From contig NZ_JAGSND010000025.1 in assembly GCF_018128545.1 (NCBI RefSeq), positions 1-51,876 on the forward strand: DNA of 51,876 nt, read 5' to 3'. This DNA comes from Sinanaerobacter chloroacetimidivorans (lineage in GTDB: Bacteria > Bacillota > Clostridia > Peptostreptococcales > Anaerovoracaceae). The translations under genes were made by a program, and so were the position numbers. Shown here in pieces: positions 31,410 through 39,962 of the stretch. Positions within the stretch are counted from its first letter, which is position 1, and the number at the start of each line of letters is the position of its first letter. The notes under the pieces were generated by a model that ran no database searches, was not told the origin of the DNA, and saw nothing but the letters and a program-made list of their open reading frames with translations.

Positions 31410-32678
31410 ATGGGAAAAGAAAAAGTTGTATTAGCTTATTCAGGTGGATTGGATACTTCCATTATTTTAACCTGGTTAAAGGAAAATTATGATTATGAAG
31501 TCATTGCGGTTTGCTGCAACGCCGGTCAGGTTGAGGATTTTGATGCGGTAGAAAAAAAGGCTTATGCCACCGGAGCTTCCAAATCCTATGTAATCGACAT
31601 ACAGGATGAATTTATCACAGACTTCATTTGGCCTACACTGAAGGCAGGTGCAGTCTATGAAAATGATTATCTGCTGGGCACTTCCATGGCCAGACCCCTT
31701 ATGGCAAAGAAGCTCGTTGAGATCGCTGAAGCAGAAGGCGCCTATTATATTGCTCACGGCTGCACCGGAAAAGGCAACGACCAGGTGCGTTTTGAAGCTA
31801 CCATTAAGGCTCTGAATCCTTCCATTAAAATTATCGCACCCTGGAGAATCTGGGATCTGGAATCCAGAGAAGATCTTATTGCCTATGCGGAGAAACATCA
31901 AATTCCCATTGCACAATCCAAGGAAAAAATCTATAGCAGAGATCAAAATATCTGGCATATCAGCCATGAAGGCGGAAATCTGGAAAGTCCATGGAACGAG
32001 CATTTAGATGATATTCACGTAATGAGCGTACCACCGGAAAAGGCGCCTGATCAGCCGACCTATGTGGAAATCGATTTTGTCAAAGGTGTGCCGGTGGCCA
32101 TGAACGGAACCCCTCTCAGTCCGCTGGAACTGCTGACGGAACTGAACAAGATCGGCGGAGAAAACGGAGTAGGAACCATAGATATTATTGAAAACCGTCT
32201 GGTCGGGATGAAATCCAGAGGTGTATATGAAACTCCCGGCGGAACGATTTTATACAAAGCTCACAGCGCTTTGGAAAAATTGATTCTGGATCGTGACACC
32301 ATGGCGTATAAAAATCTGATCGCTCAGAAATATGCCCAACTGGTTTATGACGGAATGTGGTATACTCCTCTCAGAGAGGCTATCGATGCCTTTGTAAACG
32401 TAACCCAGGAGATGGTAACGGGAACCGTAAAGGTAAAGCTTTACAAAGGAAGCTGCACACCGGCAGCAACCAAATCCGACAATTCTCTGTACAGCGAAGA
32501 GTTTGCCACCTTCAGCAAGGATGAAGTTTACAACCAGAAGGATGCTGAAGGATTTATCAATCTATTCGCATTGCCTCTTAAGATCAGAGCAATACAAAAG
32601 CAGAACAAAAAGGGAGGAGAAACGGAAAATGAAGCTTTGGAAAGGAAGGTTCTCAAAGGCGGAGAATTCGTTGGCTGA
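31410..32678 (+). CDS. argG: Argininosuccinate synthase
   Basis: A 422-aa enzyme joining citrulline and aspartate with ATP in arginine synthesis. The N-terminal ATP pyrophosphatase motif is VVLAYSGGLDTSIIL. Other signatures are AHGCTGKGNDQVRFE, the WGRD-like IYSRDQNIWHISHEGG, and ESRGVYETPGGTIL (as KSRGVYETPGGTIL). The start at 31410 has GGAGG 9 bases upstream; the ATG at 31401 directly touches that site. The C-terminal tail (GGETENEALERKVL) is about 20 residues longer than usual and runs 50 bases into argH in another frame. Confidence 0.95.
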   Translation: MGKEKVVLAYSGGLDTSIILTWLKENYDYEVIAVCCNAGQVEDFDAVEKKAYATGASKSYVIDIQDEFITDFIWPTLKAGAVYENDYLLGTSMARPLMAKKLVEIAEAEGAYYIAHGCTGKGNDQVRFEATIKALNPSIKIIAPWRIWDLESREDLIAYAEKHQIPIAQSKEKIYSRDQNIWHISHEGGNLESPWNEHLDDIHVMSVPPEKAPDQPTYVEIDFVKGVPVAMNGTPLSPLELLTELNKIGGENGVGTIDIIENRLVGMKSRGVYETPGGTILYKAHSALEKLILDRDTMAYKNLIAQKYAQLVYDGMWYTPLREAIDAFVNVTQEMVTGTVKVKLYKGSCTPAATKSDNSLYSEEFATFSKDEVYNQKDAEGFINLFALPLKIRAIQKQNKKGGETENEALERKVLKGGEFVG

Positions 32679-33987
32679 GGAATTCAATGCCTCAATCGAA
32701 TTTGACCAGAGACTCTATAAGCAGGATATCACCGGCAGCATTGCCCATGCCAGGATGCTGGGGAAACAAGGAATCATAGATAAGGAGGAGGCTCTTGCAA
32801 TAGAGTCTTCTTTGCTTGAAATATTAAAGGATATCGAGGATGGGAAAATCGAATTTACCATCGAGCAGGAAGATATTCATATGAACATCGAAAGTATTCT
32901 TACGGAAAGGCTGGGGCCCCTGGGGAAAAAGCTCCATACCGCAAGAAGCAGAAATGATCAGGTAGCAGTGGATATTCGTCTTTATCTAAAAGATGAAATC
33001 AATCATGTAGTCGAACTGCTGGAGGAACTGAAGCAAACACTGGTCACCCTGGCAAAAGAGCATCAGGATACGGTAATGCCGGGATATACCCACCTTCAGA
33101 GAGCACAGCCCGTTACCCTTGCTTTTTATCTCATGGCATACTGGGAAATGTTCCATCGAGATGTAAGACGATTCCGGTTCTGCTATGAGACCACCAATAC
33201 CCTTCCTTTGGGCTCCGGTGCCCTTGCAGGGACTACTTACAACACCGACCGGGATTTTCTGGCTGATGAGCTTGGCTTTGACAGACTCTGCGATAATGCC
33301 ATGGATGCTGTCAGCGACAGGGATTTTGCCATAGAATTCATCAGCAGCTGCTCCATCGCCATGATGCATCTGTCCCGTTTTTGCGAAGAGCTGATTATCT
33401 GGAGTTCTACGGAATTTCAGTTTATTGAAATGGATGATGGATACAGCACAGGCAGCAGCATCATGCCCCAAAAAAAGAATCCGGATATGGCTGAACTGAT
33501 CCGGGGAAAAACAGGAAGAGTCTATGGGGATCTCATGACATTGCTCACCCTTATGAAAGGGCTTCCTCTGGCCTACAACAAGGATATGCAAGAGGATAAG
33601 CTTCCGGTTTTCGACGCAGGGGACACCCTCAAAAGCTCACTGGCAATCTTCATTCAAATGATTACAACGATGAAAGTCAATGTTCAGATCATGGAGAAGG
33701 CTGCAAAATCCGGATTTATGAATGCAACGGATGCTGCCGATTATCTGGTTTCCAAAGGACTCGCCTTCCGTGACTGTCATGAAATCATCGGCAGGATGGT
33801 GCTTTACTGTATTGAAAACGGGAAGGCCATTGAAGAGCTTACAATGGAAGAACTCAAAGGTTTTTCCGAGAAATTTGAAAAAGATATCTACGAGAAAATC
33901 GACATCAGATCTTGTATCAAAGCCAAAAAATCAAAAGGCTCCACATCCTTTGAGAGCGTGGAGCAAATGCTGGCGGCGAAGTCGTAA
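32629..33987 (+). CDS. argH: Argininosuccinate lyase
   Basis: A 452-aa lyase splitting argininosuccinate into arginine and fumarate. It belongs to the fumarase/aspartase superfamily, with signature SSIMPQKKNPDMAELIRG at about residue 280, HTARSRNDQVAVDIRLYL near 107, and GYTHLQRAQPVTLAFYL near 155. The start at 32629 (MKLWKGRF) follows GGGAGGAG and matches ArgH N-termini; further upstream codons belong to argG. It overlaps argG by 50 bases, so the two are probably coupled. Confidence 0.95.
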   Translation: MKLWKGRFSKAENSLAEEFNASIEFDQRLYKQDITGSIAHARMLGKQGIIDKEEALAIESSLLEILKDIEDGKIEFTIEQEDIHMNIESILTERLGPLGKKLHTARSRNDQVAVDIRLYLKDEINHVVELLEELKQTLVTLAKEHQDTVMPGYTHLQRAQPVTLAFYLMAYWEMFHRDVRRFRFCYETTNTLPLGSGALAGTTYNTDRDFLADELGFDRLCDNAMDAVSDRDFAIEFISSCSIAMMHLSRFCEELIIWSSTEFQFIEMDDGYSTGSSIMPQKKNPDMAELIRGKTGRVYGDLMTLLTLMKGLPLAYNKDMQEDKLPVFDAGDTLKSSLAIFIQMITTMKVNVQIMEKAAKSGFMNATDAADYLVSKGLAFRDCHEIIGRMVLYCIENGKAIEELTMEELKGFSEKFEKDIYEKIDIRSCIKAKKSKGSTSFESVEQMLAAKS

Positions 33988-34024
33988 GGAGCACCGATCC
34001 TCGCAAAAGTCGCAAGGATCCCCT

Positions 34025-34090
34025 GTTAATTGCACAAGACCTAATTAGCCGCCGTTAATTGCAGGACTTAATGAACTGCCGTTAATTGCA
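34025..34090. repeat. Three short repeats over the 3' end of the Fic gene
   Basis: GTTAATTGCA occurs at 34025-34034, 34054-34063 and 34081-34090, spaced 29 and 27 bp. The surrounding sequence is partly conserved (GCCGTTAATTGCA in the last two). The third copy is the coding 3' end of the minus-strand Fic gene, so the others look like duplicated gene-end fragments. Confidence 0.6.
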
Positions 34091-34787
34091 TCAGAATTTC
34101 CAGCTTATTGTACACACCTCGTTCCAGAGGTTCGTACATGGGCTGGATTTTTTCGTTTCTAAGGTATTGCCTCACAGCCGAATAATATTCAGACTCGCTG
34201 AGACTCAACAGTACCGGCGGATATCCGTTTTTTATCAGCTCATAATACATGGCCATTCTGGCTACGGCTTCTGAATGGGTCTCAAAGGGATAAATTTCAA
34301 TGATTTTATTATGCAGGTAGGCAGCCCGGAGAATGGGATTCCCCTGAAAATCATCGAGATTCATCCATTGAATTAAAATATCCATCTGCTCTTCTATTTC
34401 ACTGGGGTGAGGCGGATTATAATCCAGCATAAAAAGTACGGGGTTGGTTCTTCGGTATTCCAGCTTTTCCGGTTTTGCAAAGCTCTGATAAAACCGGAAG
34501 AGATATTTTTCGTTGAGCTCAATTTCCATGTCTGCCATATCATAAGCAAGCTTTATGGTATCGTGATAATTCCCGATATTCGCATGATCATTCAGTGTTG
34601 CTTCTGAAACGAGCTCTCCCTTGAGGATTCTCTGAACACTGATTTTACCAATATTGCTGCCATCCAGACGCAGGGTGGTGTAAATCCAGTCTACCACATT
34701 GAGCTCATCAATATAATTTGCGATTTCCCTGGTGTAAGGCTTCCTGTTGTCGAGGATCAGTTTCTTTTTCTTAATTTCCCGGAACAA
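34068..34787 (-). CDS. Fic-fold protein with degenerate active site
   Basis: A 239-aa protein resembling Fic-domain AMPylators over their core (VDWIYTTLRLDGSNIG, HANIGNYHDTIKLAYD, HPSEIEEQMDILIQWM, LRAAYLHNKIIEIYPF). The catalytic loop HPFx(D/E)GNGRxxR is here YPFETHSEAVAR. The catalytic His is Tyr, and the Asp, both Gly, the Asn and the first Arg are lost; only Pro-Phe and the final Arg remain. The frame is intact and the fold appears kept, so it is more likely a non-catalytic Fic homologue than a decayed gene (inference). It is divergent from mgtC; no toxin or antitoxin partner is adjacent. Confidence 0.8.
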   Translation of the reverse strand: MFREIKKKKLILDNRKPYTREIANYIDELNVVDWIYTTLRLDGSNIGKISVQRILKGELVSEATLNDHANIGNYHDTIKLAYDMADMEIELNEKYLFRFYQSFAKPEKLEYRRTNPVLFMLDYNPPHPSEIEEQMDILIQWMNLDDFQGNPILRAAYLHNKIIEIYPFETHSEAVARMAMYYELIKNGYPPVLLSLSESEYYSAVRQYLRNEKIQPMYEPLERGVYNKLEILMQLTAVH

Positions 34788-34925
34788 TGATTACACCTTC
34801 TTTCTTATGATGGTAACAGCATTATACAGCATTTCTGAATAAACTGCTGAATAAAATCGTCGGTAAGTACAAAAAATGAATATGGCGTTTGCTTTTAGTC
34901 AATTGTATCACAAAAAATAAAAATA

Positions 34926-34934
34926 TGGTATAAT
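34926..34934 (+). promoter_or_regulatory. Extended -10 promoter of the mgtC-like gene
   Basis: TGGTATAAT at 34926-34934 gives an extended -10. The resulting leader of about 100 bases contains two small hairpins (GAGATC/GATCTC and CAGGAA/TTCCTG). I see no match to the magnesium M-box. Confidence 0.5.
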
Positions 34935-35043
34935 ATAGAAAATCTTGCCCCGACCTCAATTTATTCTGAGATCTTATGCAATAAGGAGATCTCTCTGATA
35001 CAGGAAACAGTTCATTCCTGTCGTAATCAATGGAGTAATTTTT

Positions 35044-35736
35044 ATGATGAGCTTACCTGAATATTTTTATGATGTCAACCTGTTTACCGTAGCCTTCCGC
35101 CTGTTTCTTGCCGTAGTCTTCGGCGGCATCATAGGCCTAGAACGTGGTGCAAACAAGCATGCCGCGGGCTTTCGTACCCATATCCTGGTATGCATAGGGG
35201 CCTGCCTTGCCATGCTCACTAACCAATTTATCTTCACTAACATAACAGAAATTTCCGACCCCTCCCGAATGGGCGCACAGGTTATTACCGGAGTTGGTTT
35301 TCTTGGCGTAGGCACCATCCTGGTAACCGGCGGTCACAAAATTAAAGGCCTTACCACAGCGGCGGGTCTTTGGACCTCTGCTTGCATCGGCCTTGCATTA
35401 GGCATCGGGTTTTACTCCGGTGCTTTTATGACGGTGCTTTTGGTTTATATCGCTTTGGCACTTTTGCCAAAAGTGGAAACCTTTTTCTATCACCGTTCAA
35501 GAATTATGGATTTATATATCGAGCTGGACTCCTTATCCGGACTCAATGATTTTCTTTGTTATGTAAAATCATTGAATATCCGCATTCAAGACACCCAGCT
35601 GAGCAAAACCAACACCGTGTCAACGGGGGAGATCGGGTTTCACCTTTCCATCAAAATACCTAAAGAGATGGATCATTTAGAGGTGATAGAAAAACTGAAA
35701 GCACAGAAAGGAATCTATCTCATAGAGGAAATATAA
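35044..35736 (+). CDS. MgtC/SapB family membrane protein
   Basis: A 230-aa protein. Its N-terminal about 140 residues form four or five membrane helices with the MgtC signatures LAVVFGGIIGLERGANKHAAGFRTHILV and VGFLGVGTILVTGGHKIKGLTTAAGLWTSACIGLA. A soluble C-terminal domain (about 150-230) resembles an ACT-like fold. Some family members affect Mg2+ homeostasis or inhibit F-ATPase; the role in Clostridia is not established. It is monocistronic, with a GGAG site 8-10 bases before the ATG. Confidence 0.9.
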   Translation: MMSLPEYFYDVNLFTVAFRLFLAVVFGGIIGLERGANKHAAGFRTHILVCIGACLAMLTNQFIFTNITEISDPSRMGAQVITGVGFLGVGTILVTGGHKIKGLTTAAGLWTSACIGLALGIGFYSGAFMTVLLVYIALALLPKVETFFYHRSRIMDLYIELDSLSGLNDFLCYVKSLNIRIQDTQLSKTNTVSTGEIGFHLSIKIPKEMDHLEVIEKLKAQKGIYLIEEI

Positions 35737-35851
35737 GAAACTGCTCAACGTTAGCAGATTTTCAGTTTAAAATAGAATATAGTTGGTATAAATGAACTCA
35801 ATAGAGGAAATCTTATTCATTTTCAAATTTTATTGAAGGAGAGTGAACATT

Positions 35852-36100
35852 ATGCCAATTAGAGATTGTATGTCAAGTTCGCCCTTTTGTCCGGTCAACA
35901 AATATGAAGAATTCAATGATCCGGCAATCAGGGAAAAAGGCTGTAACACTTGTGTCGAAGAAGGTTTGAAGAGCAACGAAATTCCGCCATGTTTTTTCTG
36001 CAAGGTGGATGAAGATGGCTCTGGCAGCCACACGGATTATTCCATGGAAGCCTTTGCCCGAAAAGTCATAGAAAAAGCCAAGAATCTTATGGAACTTTAA
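35852..36100 (+). CDS. Small Cys-rich protein
   Basis: An 82-aa soluble protein with Cys in DCMSSSPFCPVN, GCNTCVEEG and PPCFFCKVD, a pattern suggesting a metal site. It resembles short Cys-rich Firmicutes proteins with an E-x-P-P-C-F-F segment, but I am not sure of the family. The start is the ATG at 35852 (GGAG 10 bases upstream); a GTG at 35843 is nearly on the ribosome site. It is followed by a terminator. Confidence 0.7.
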   Translation: MPIRDCMSSSPFCPVNKYEEFNDPAIREKGCNTCVEEGLKSNEIPPCFFCKVDEDGSGSHTDYSMEAFARKVIEKAKNLMEL

Positions 36101-36114
36101 AATAATCAAATACA

Positions 36115-36164
36115 TAAAAGGGGATGTTATCCAAATGATTGACATTGGGTAACATCCCTTTCTA
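36115..36164. terminator. Bidirectional terminator between convergent genes
   Basis: GGGATGTTATCC (36121-36132) pairs with GGGTAACATCCC (36147-36158) at 11 of 12 positions, with TTTCT on the right and CTTTT on the left strand. It serves both the Cys-rich gene and the carboxyltransferase gene. Confidence 0.75.
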
Positions 36165-36182
36165 TTTCAGTAGTGTATCACT

Positions 36183-37580
36183 CTATACCGGATATACCAT
36201 ATCCTCTTCATTTAATAAAGTGGAATCGATCTGATATCGCTTGGCATTGCGGTATTTGAAGAATTCGATGGAGGGCTGCGGGAATAAGGCTCTGGTGAGA
36301 ACATCCTCATCCTGCTCTACATACTGGGCAACCTCTTTTTTAATCTTTTCCAGCTCGGGATCGATCAAATCTGCAGGTCTGCAGGTAATAACCTCTTCAT
36401 CTCCGATGATTTTCTTTACGATTTCATCCTTGATGGGTACGGTAGTCTTTCCATACATACCTTTTACCAGCTGCTTAACTTCGTTTGGTACCATTTTGTA
36501 ACGTTCTCCGGTAACAATATTCAGAACAGCCTGGGTACCGACGATCTGGCTTGTCGGGGTTACAAGAGGCGGATAACCAAGATCCTCTCTGACCCTTGGA
36601 ACCTCTTTCAGTACCTCTTCATATTTGTCCATGGCATTGGACTGCTTCAGCTGGGAAACCAGGTTGGACAGCATGCCGCCCGGAACCTGATAAATCAACG
36701 TATTGATATCAACACCCATCAGCTTCGGATCCAGAAGTCCTGATGCAATGTATTTCTCTCTGATTGGTCTGAAATATTCCGCTGCCTTGTTTAATAATTC
36801 CATATTCAGGCCTGTATCGTATTCCGTACCCTTGAAGGCTGCAACAAAAGGTTCGGTTGGAGGCTGAGATGTCCCTTCTGCAAATGGAGACAACGCAGTA
36901 TCAATGATATCCACGCCGGCTTCTGCTGCCTTCATATAGGTAAGACTCCCCAGTCCGCTGGTGGCATGAGTATGAAGCTCCAGTGGAATTTTGATAGAAG
37001 CTTTGATTTCCTTTACCAGTTCATAGGTATTGTACGGGCTGAGCAATCCTGCCATGTCCTTAATGCAGAGTGAATCAGCTCCCATGTCTTCAATTTCTTT
37101 TGCCAGTTTAATGAAAACTTCATTGGTATGCGCTGGGCTGATGGTATAGGAAATGGTTCCCTGAGCGTGTCCGCCGAATTTTTTCGTTGCTTCGATGGAT
37201 CTTTGAAGATTTCTTGTGTCATTGAGTGCATCGAATATTCTGATGATATCGATACCATTTCCGATAGCTTTATTGACGAATTCATCCACCACATCATCAG
37301 CATAGTGCTTATATCCGAGCAGATTCTGCCCTCTCAGAAGCATTTGCAGTTTTGTATTTTTAACATTCTTTCTAATGGTTCTGAGCCTTTCCCAAGGATC
37401 TTCGTTCAGAAATCTCAGGCAGGCATCAAAGGTCGCCCCACCCCACATTTCCAACGCGTGATAGCCAACGCCGTCTAGAACCTCAAGAATTGGAAGCATT
37501 TCCTCTGTCTTCATCCTGGTCGCTATCAAGGACTGATGGCCATCTCTCAAAATAGTTTCCGTTATCTTTATTTTGGACAT
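36183..37580 (-). CDS. Oxaloacetate decarboxylase alpha / pyruvate carboxylase subunit B-type carboxyltransferase
   Basis: A 465-aa protein with the carboxyltransferase TIM barrel (ETILRDGHQSLIATRMKTEEM at the N-terminus, metal-binding ELHTHATSGLGSLTYMKA, MWGGATFDACLRFL) and the following helical domain (VPGGMLSNLVSQLK, PPLVTPTSQIVGTQAV). It transfers carboxyl between biotin and pyruvate/oxaloacetate. The C-terminal biotinyl domain with its MKM site is absent; the protein ends at TLLNEEDMVYPV. A separate biotin protein must exist elsewhere. The start at 37580 has GGAGGG 4 bases upstream. It is monocistronic here, so decarboxylase versus carboxylase use cannot be decided. Confidence 0.9.
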   Translation of the reverse strand: MSKIKITETILRDGHQSLIATRMKTEEMLPILEVLDGVGYHALEMWGGATFDACLRFLNEDPWERLRTIRKNVKNTKLQMLLRGQNLLGYKHYADDVVDEFVNKAIGNGIDIIRIFDALNDTRNLQRSIEATKKFGGHAQGTISYTISPAHTNEVFIKLAKEIEDMGADSLCIKDMAGLLSPYNTYELVKEIKASIKIPLELHTHATSGLGSLTYMKAAEAGVDIIDTALSPFAEGTSQPPTEPFVAAFKGTEYDTGLNMELLNKAAEYFRPIREKYIASGLLDPKLMGVDINTLIYQVPGGMLSNLVSQLKQSNAMDKYEEVLKEVPRVREDLGYPPLVTPTSQIVGTQAVLNIVTGERYKMVPNEVKQLVKGMYGKTTVPIKDEIVKKIIGDEEVITCRPADLIDPELEKIKKEVAQYVEQDEDVLTRALFPQPSIEFFKYRNAKRYQIDSTLLNEEDMVYPV

Positions 37581-37701
37581 TTTTCCCTCCATATTTTAGT
37601 CTTCTGCTGATCTTATTTTTTACATTATTTGTTACATTTATTACATTATATAGACGGATATTACGAAAATCAATACAATTCCTTTTAAGTATACAATATA
37701 A

Positions 37702-38130
37702 CTAAATCACTTCAATGGAATCTCCGGGCCTCACAATACCGCCCTGTATCACTCTGGTAAAAATGCCTTCCGTCGGCATCACGCAGGTACCTGTTTGCTG
37801 TTTAATAGCACATCCATGATGACATTCCTTGCCTATTTTGGAAACCTCCTGAATGGTTTCACCGATCTTCAGTCTTGTTCCGATAGGCAGTGTCTTCAAT
37901 TCGATCCCCTGAGTGGTAATGTTTTCTGCAAATACCCCTGCACCAAGAGAAAGTCCCATTTCTCTCATTTTGTCCACACTCTCGTCCGCCAGCAGACTGA
38001 CCTGTCTGATGTCGTCTGCACCGCAGTGCGCATCTCCTTTAATTCCGCCCTGGATAAACTCAGCCTGATCCACCGGGTGCTTGACGACGCCTTTCCGATC
38101 ACTGATATTTACTGCTAAAACCTTAGCCAT
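37702..38130 (-). CDS. MOSC-domain protein
   Basis: A 142-aa single MOSC domain (residues about 20-135), with VKHPVDQAEFIQGGIKGDAH, FAENITTQGIELKTLPIGTR and the conserved Cys in KIGKECHHGCAIKQQTGTC. MOSC proteins handle sulfur or activate molybdenum enzymes. It lies behind moaA-moaC in the same orientation, so a molybdenum cofactor-related role is likely. The ATG at 38130 has AAGGAGG 8 bases upstream and is preferred to a TTG two codons earlier. Confidence 0.9.
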   Translation of the reverse strand: MAKVLAVNISDRKGVVKHPVDQAEFIQGGIKGDAHCGADDIRQVSLLADESVDKMREMGLSLGAGVFAENITTQGIELKTLPIGTRLKIGETIQEVSKIGKECHHGCAIKQQTGTCVMPTEGIFTRVIQGGIVRPGDSIEVI

Positions 38131-38192
38131 ATGCAAAACCTCCTTATTGATTTATTTGCAAATTAACGGTTGTATTTTAAAATACAAGGCCT

Positions 38193-38672
38193 CTATACCT
38201 CGTTAATAAATTCACCTGATTTTCCACCGGATTTTCTTACCAGCCGGATATCCGTTATTCGCATTCCTCTGTCAATAGCCTTACACATATCATAAATGGT
38301 AAGCGCCGCTATCGATACCGCATGAAGAGATTCCATCTCAATCCCGGTTTTCCCGATGGTACTTGCAGATGCTTCGATGTGAACTGCCCCTTTCTCCTCA
38401 TCTATGATAAAGTCCATATCCACTCCGGTAATGAAAATGTTATGGCACATAGGAATGGCGCCGGCCGTATTCTTAGCCGCCATGATTCCGGCAGTTTGGG
38501 CCACGGACAGGACCTCCCCTTTGGAGATGGTTCCCTCTTTGATTCGTTCCAGGGTTTCCGGCTTCATATAGATGCTCCCCCTGGCAACGGCTATCCGTTT
38601 CGTATCCTCTTTATCGCCGACGTTCACCATTCTCGGTCTTCCCTTTTCATCCAAATGTGTAAACTCCTTCAT
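38193..38672 (-). CDS. moaC: Cyclic pyranopterin monophosphate synthase
   Basis: A 159-aa enzyme converting the MoaA product into cyclic pyranopterin monophosphate. Motifs: RMVNVGDKEDTKRIAVARG, KNTAGAIPMCHNI, and EMESLHAVSIAALTIYDMCKA containing the active-site His region. The normal length is about 160. The start at 38672 has GGAGG 5 bases upstream; this site overlaps the end of moaA, so the two are coupled. Confidence 0.96.
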   Translation of the reverse strand: MKEFTHLDEKGRPRMVNVGDKEDTKRIAVARGSIYMKPETLERIKEGTISKGEVLSVAQTAGIMAAKNTAGAIPMCHNIFITGVDMDFIIDEEKGAVHIEASASTIGKTGIEMESLHAVSIAALTIYDMCKAIDRGMRITDIRLVRKSGGKSGEFINEV

Positions 38673-38673
38673 G

Positions 38674-39630
38674 TCAGCCTCCAATTTTATTCATATCCCT
38701 CTGGATAGGGTCCGCTCCTTCATTGAGATGGTGACGGTCCTCTTTTCCGAGTATGGCCTCTTTAATTGCCTCCTTCAGCATTTCATCGTCATCTGTTTTC
38801 AGTGCTTTGTGTAAATCAAATTCCTGATTGGTGTGCAGACATGGTTTCAGCTTTCCGTCGGCAGTAAGTCTGATTTTGTTGCAGTCATTGCAGAAATGAC
38901 AGCTCATAGGACTGATAAAGCCGATTTTTCCCAGCGCTTCTGGGTACCGATAATACTCTGCCACACCGTTTTGTTCCTGTGGAATCAAACAAGGAAGTTT
39001 TTTCTTGATTTCCTGACTGGAAAGAAATTGTTCATGGTTTTCCGCCGCAGCATGGCCTATCGGCATAAGCTCGATAAAGCGAATATCCAGCGGATGATTG
39101 CAGGTTAATTGTACAAAATCGAGAATCTCATCATCATTAAAGCCTGAAATAGCCACCACATTCAGCTTCACCGGTGTAAGTCCTTCTTCAAGAGCGGCCT
39201 GGATTCCGGCAAAAACATCATCCAAGTTTCCCCCTCTTGTGATTTCTTCATATTTTTCATACTGTAAGGTATCCAGGCTGATGTTCACACGATTGAGACC
39301 TGCTTTTTTCAGATCATGTGCAAACTCACCAAGTAAAATACCATTGGTAGTCATGGTAAGCTCTTTTACACCCTCTATGGTTGCCAGTCGGTCTACCAGA
39401 TCAACAATTCCTCTCCTGGCAAGGGGTTCCCCTCCGGTAAGTCGGAATTTTGTTATCCCCAGCTCGACTGAAGCTTTTACGATTCGTGTGATTTCTTCAA
39501 AGGTCAGGATCTTATCATGTCCCAAATTTTCGACACCCTCCTCCGGCATGCAGTATTTGCACCGAAGATTGCATCGGTCTGTAACGGATATTCTCATGTA
39601 GCTGATTTCTCTGCCAAAACTGTCCTTCAT
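38674..39630 (-). CDS. moaA: GTP 3',8-cyclase
   Basis: A 318-aa radical-SAM enzyme that starts molybdenum cofactor synthesis from GTP. The N-terminal cluster motif is CNLRCKYC in ITDRC-like VTDRCNLRCKYCMPE. FRLTGGEPLARRGI binds SAM. The second 4Fe-4S set is CHFCNDCNKIRLTADGKLKPCL. The protein ends in the essential Gly-Gly (NKIGG). An inverted repeat (39751-39784) lies upstream. No molybdate transporter or later moe genes are in the window. Confidence 0.96.
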   Translation of the reverse strand: MKDSFGREISYMRISVTDRCNLRCKYCMPEEGVENLGHDKILTFEEITRIVKASVELGITKFRLTGGEPLARRGIVDLVDRLATIEGVKELTMTTNGILLGEFAHDLKKAGLNRVNISLDTLQYEKYEEITRGGNLDDVFAGIQAALEEGLTPVKLNVVAISGFNDDEILDFVQLTCNHPLDIRFIELMPIGHAAAENHEQFLSSQEIKKKLPCLIPQEQNGVAEYYRYPEALGKIGFISPMSCHFCNDCNKIRLTADGKLKPCLHTNQEFDLHKALKTDDDEMLKEAIKEAILGKEDRHHLNEGADPIQRDMNKIGG

Positions 39631-39750
39631 CGCTTCCCCCGTACTAGCTCGTTCAATTGTTGTAGATTCAATTGCGAACTGTCATCATTCGTGAATATTT
39701 TGAGACAGAATCTGCAATCGATCTGATCTCAATTTTTCCCTGTATCATTT

Positions 39751-39784
39751 AAATTTGACCGCATGAAATACGTCGGTCAATTTT
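39751..39784 (-). promoter_or_regulatory. Inverted repeat upstream of moaA
   Basis: TTGACCG (39755-39761) and CGGTCAA (39774-39780), with A/T-rich flanks, separated by 12 bases. It lies about 125 bases upstream of moaA on the minus strand. The TTGACC half could double as a -35. It is possibly a regulator site; none is encoded nearby. The rest of the 39631-39906 gap shows nothing I can support. Confidence 0.4.
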
Positions 39785-39906
39785 GATAACATTTTACCAC
39801 ATCGGGAGATTTTATTCCATAAAAATAAAAACCTCCTGGCTGATGCGTCTTACCTTTAACTTACATACTTTATGTTTTCAATAGTGGTGTCCAATGGAAT
39901 CTTAAT

Positions 39907-39939
39907 AAAAAAAAGAGAAACCATTTTGTCTGGTTTCTC
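39907..39939 (-). terminator. Intrinsic terminator of speDE
   Basis: Minus-strand stem GAGAAACCA/TGGTTTCTC with a 7-base loop and TTTTTTTT, 24 bases after the speE stop. Confidence 0.88.
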
Positions 39940-39962
39940 CATTTTATCATATTTTCTGGCTC

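Noticed and set aside
34935..35043. Magnesium (M-box) riboswitch upstream of the mgtC-like gene.
   Set aside because: The leader is only about 100 bases with two small hairpins and lacks the larger multi-helix layout and terminator expected for an M-box.
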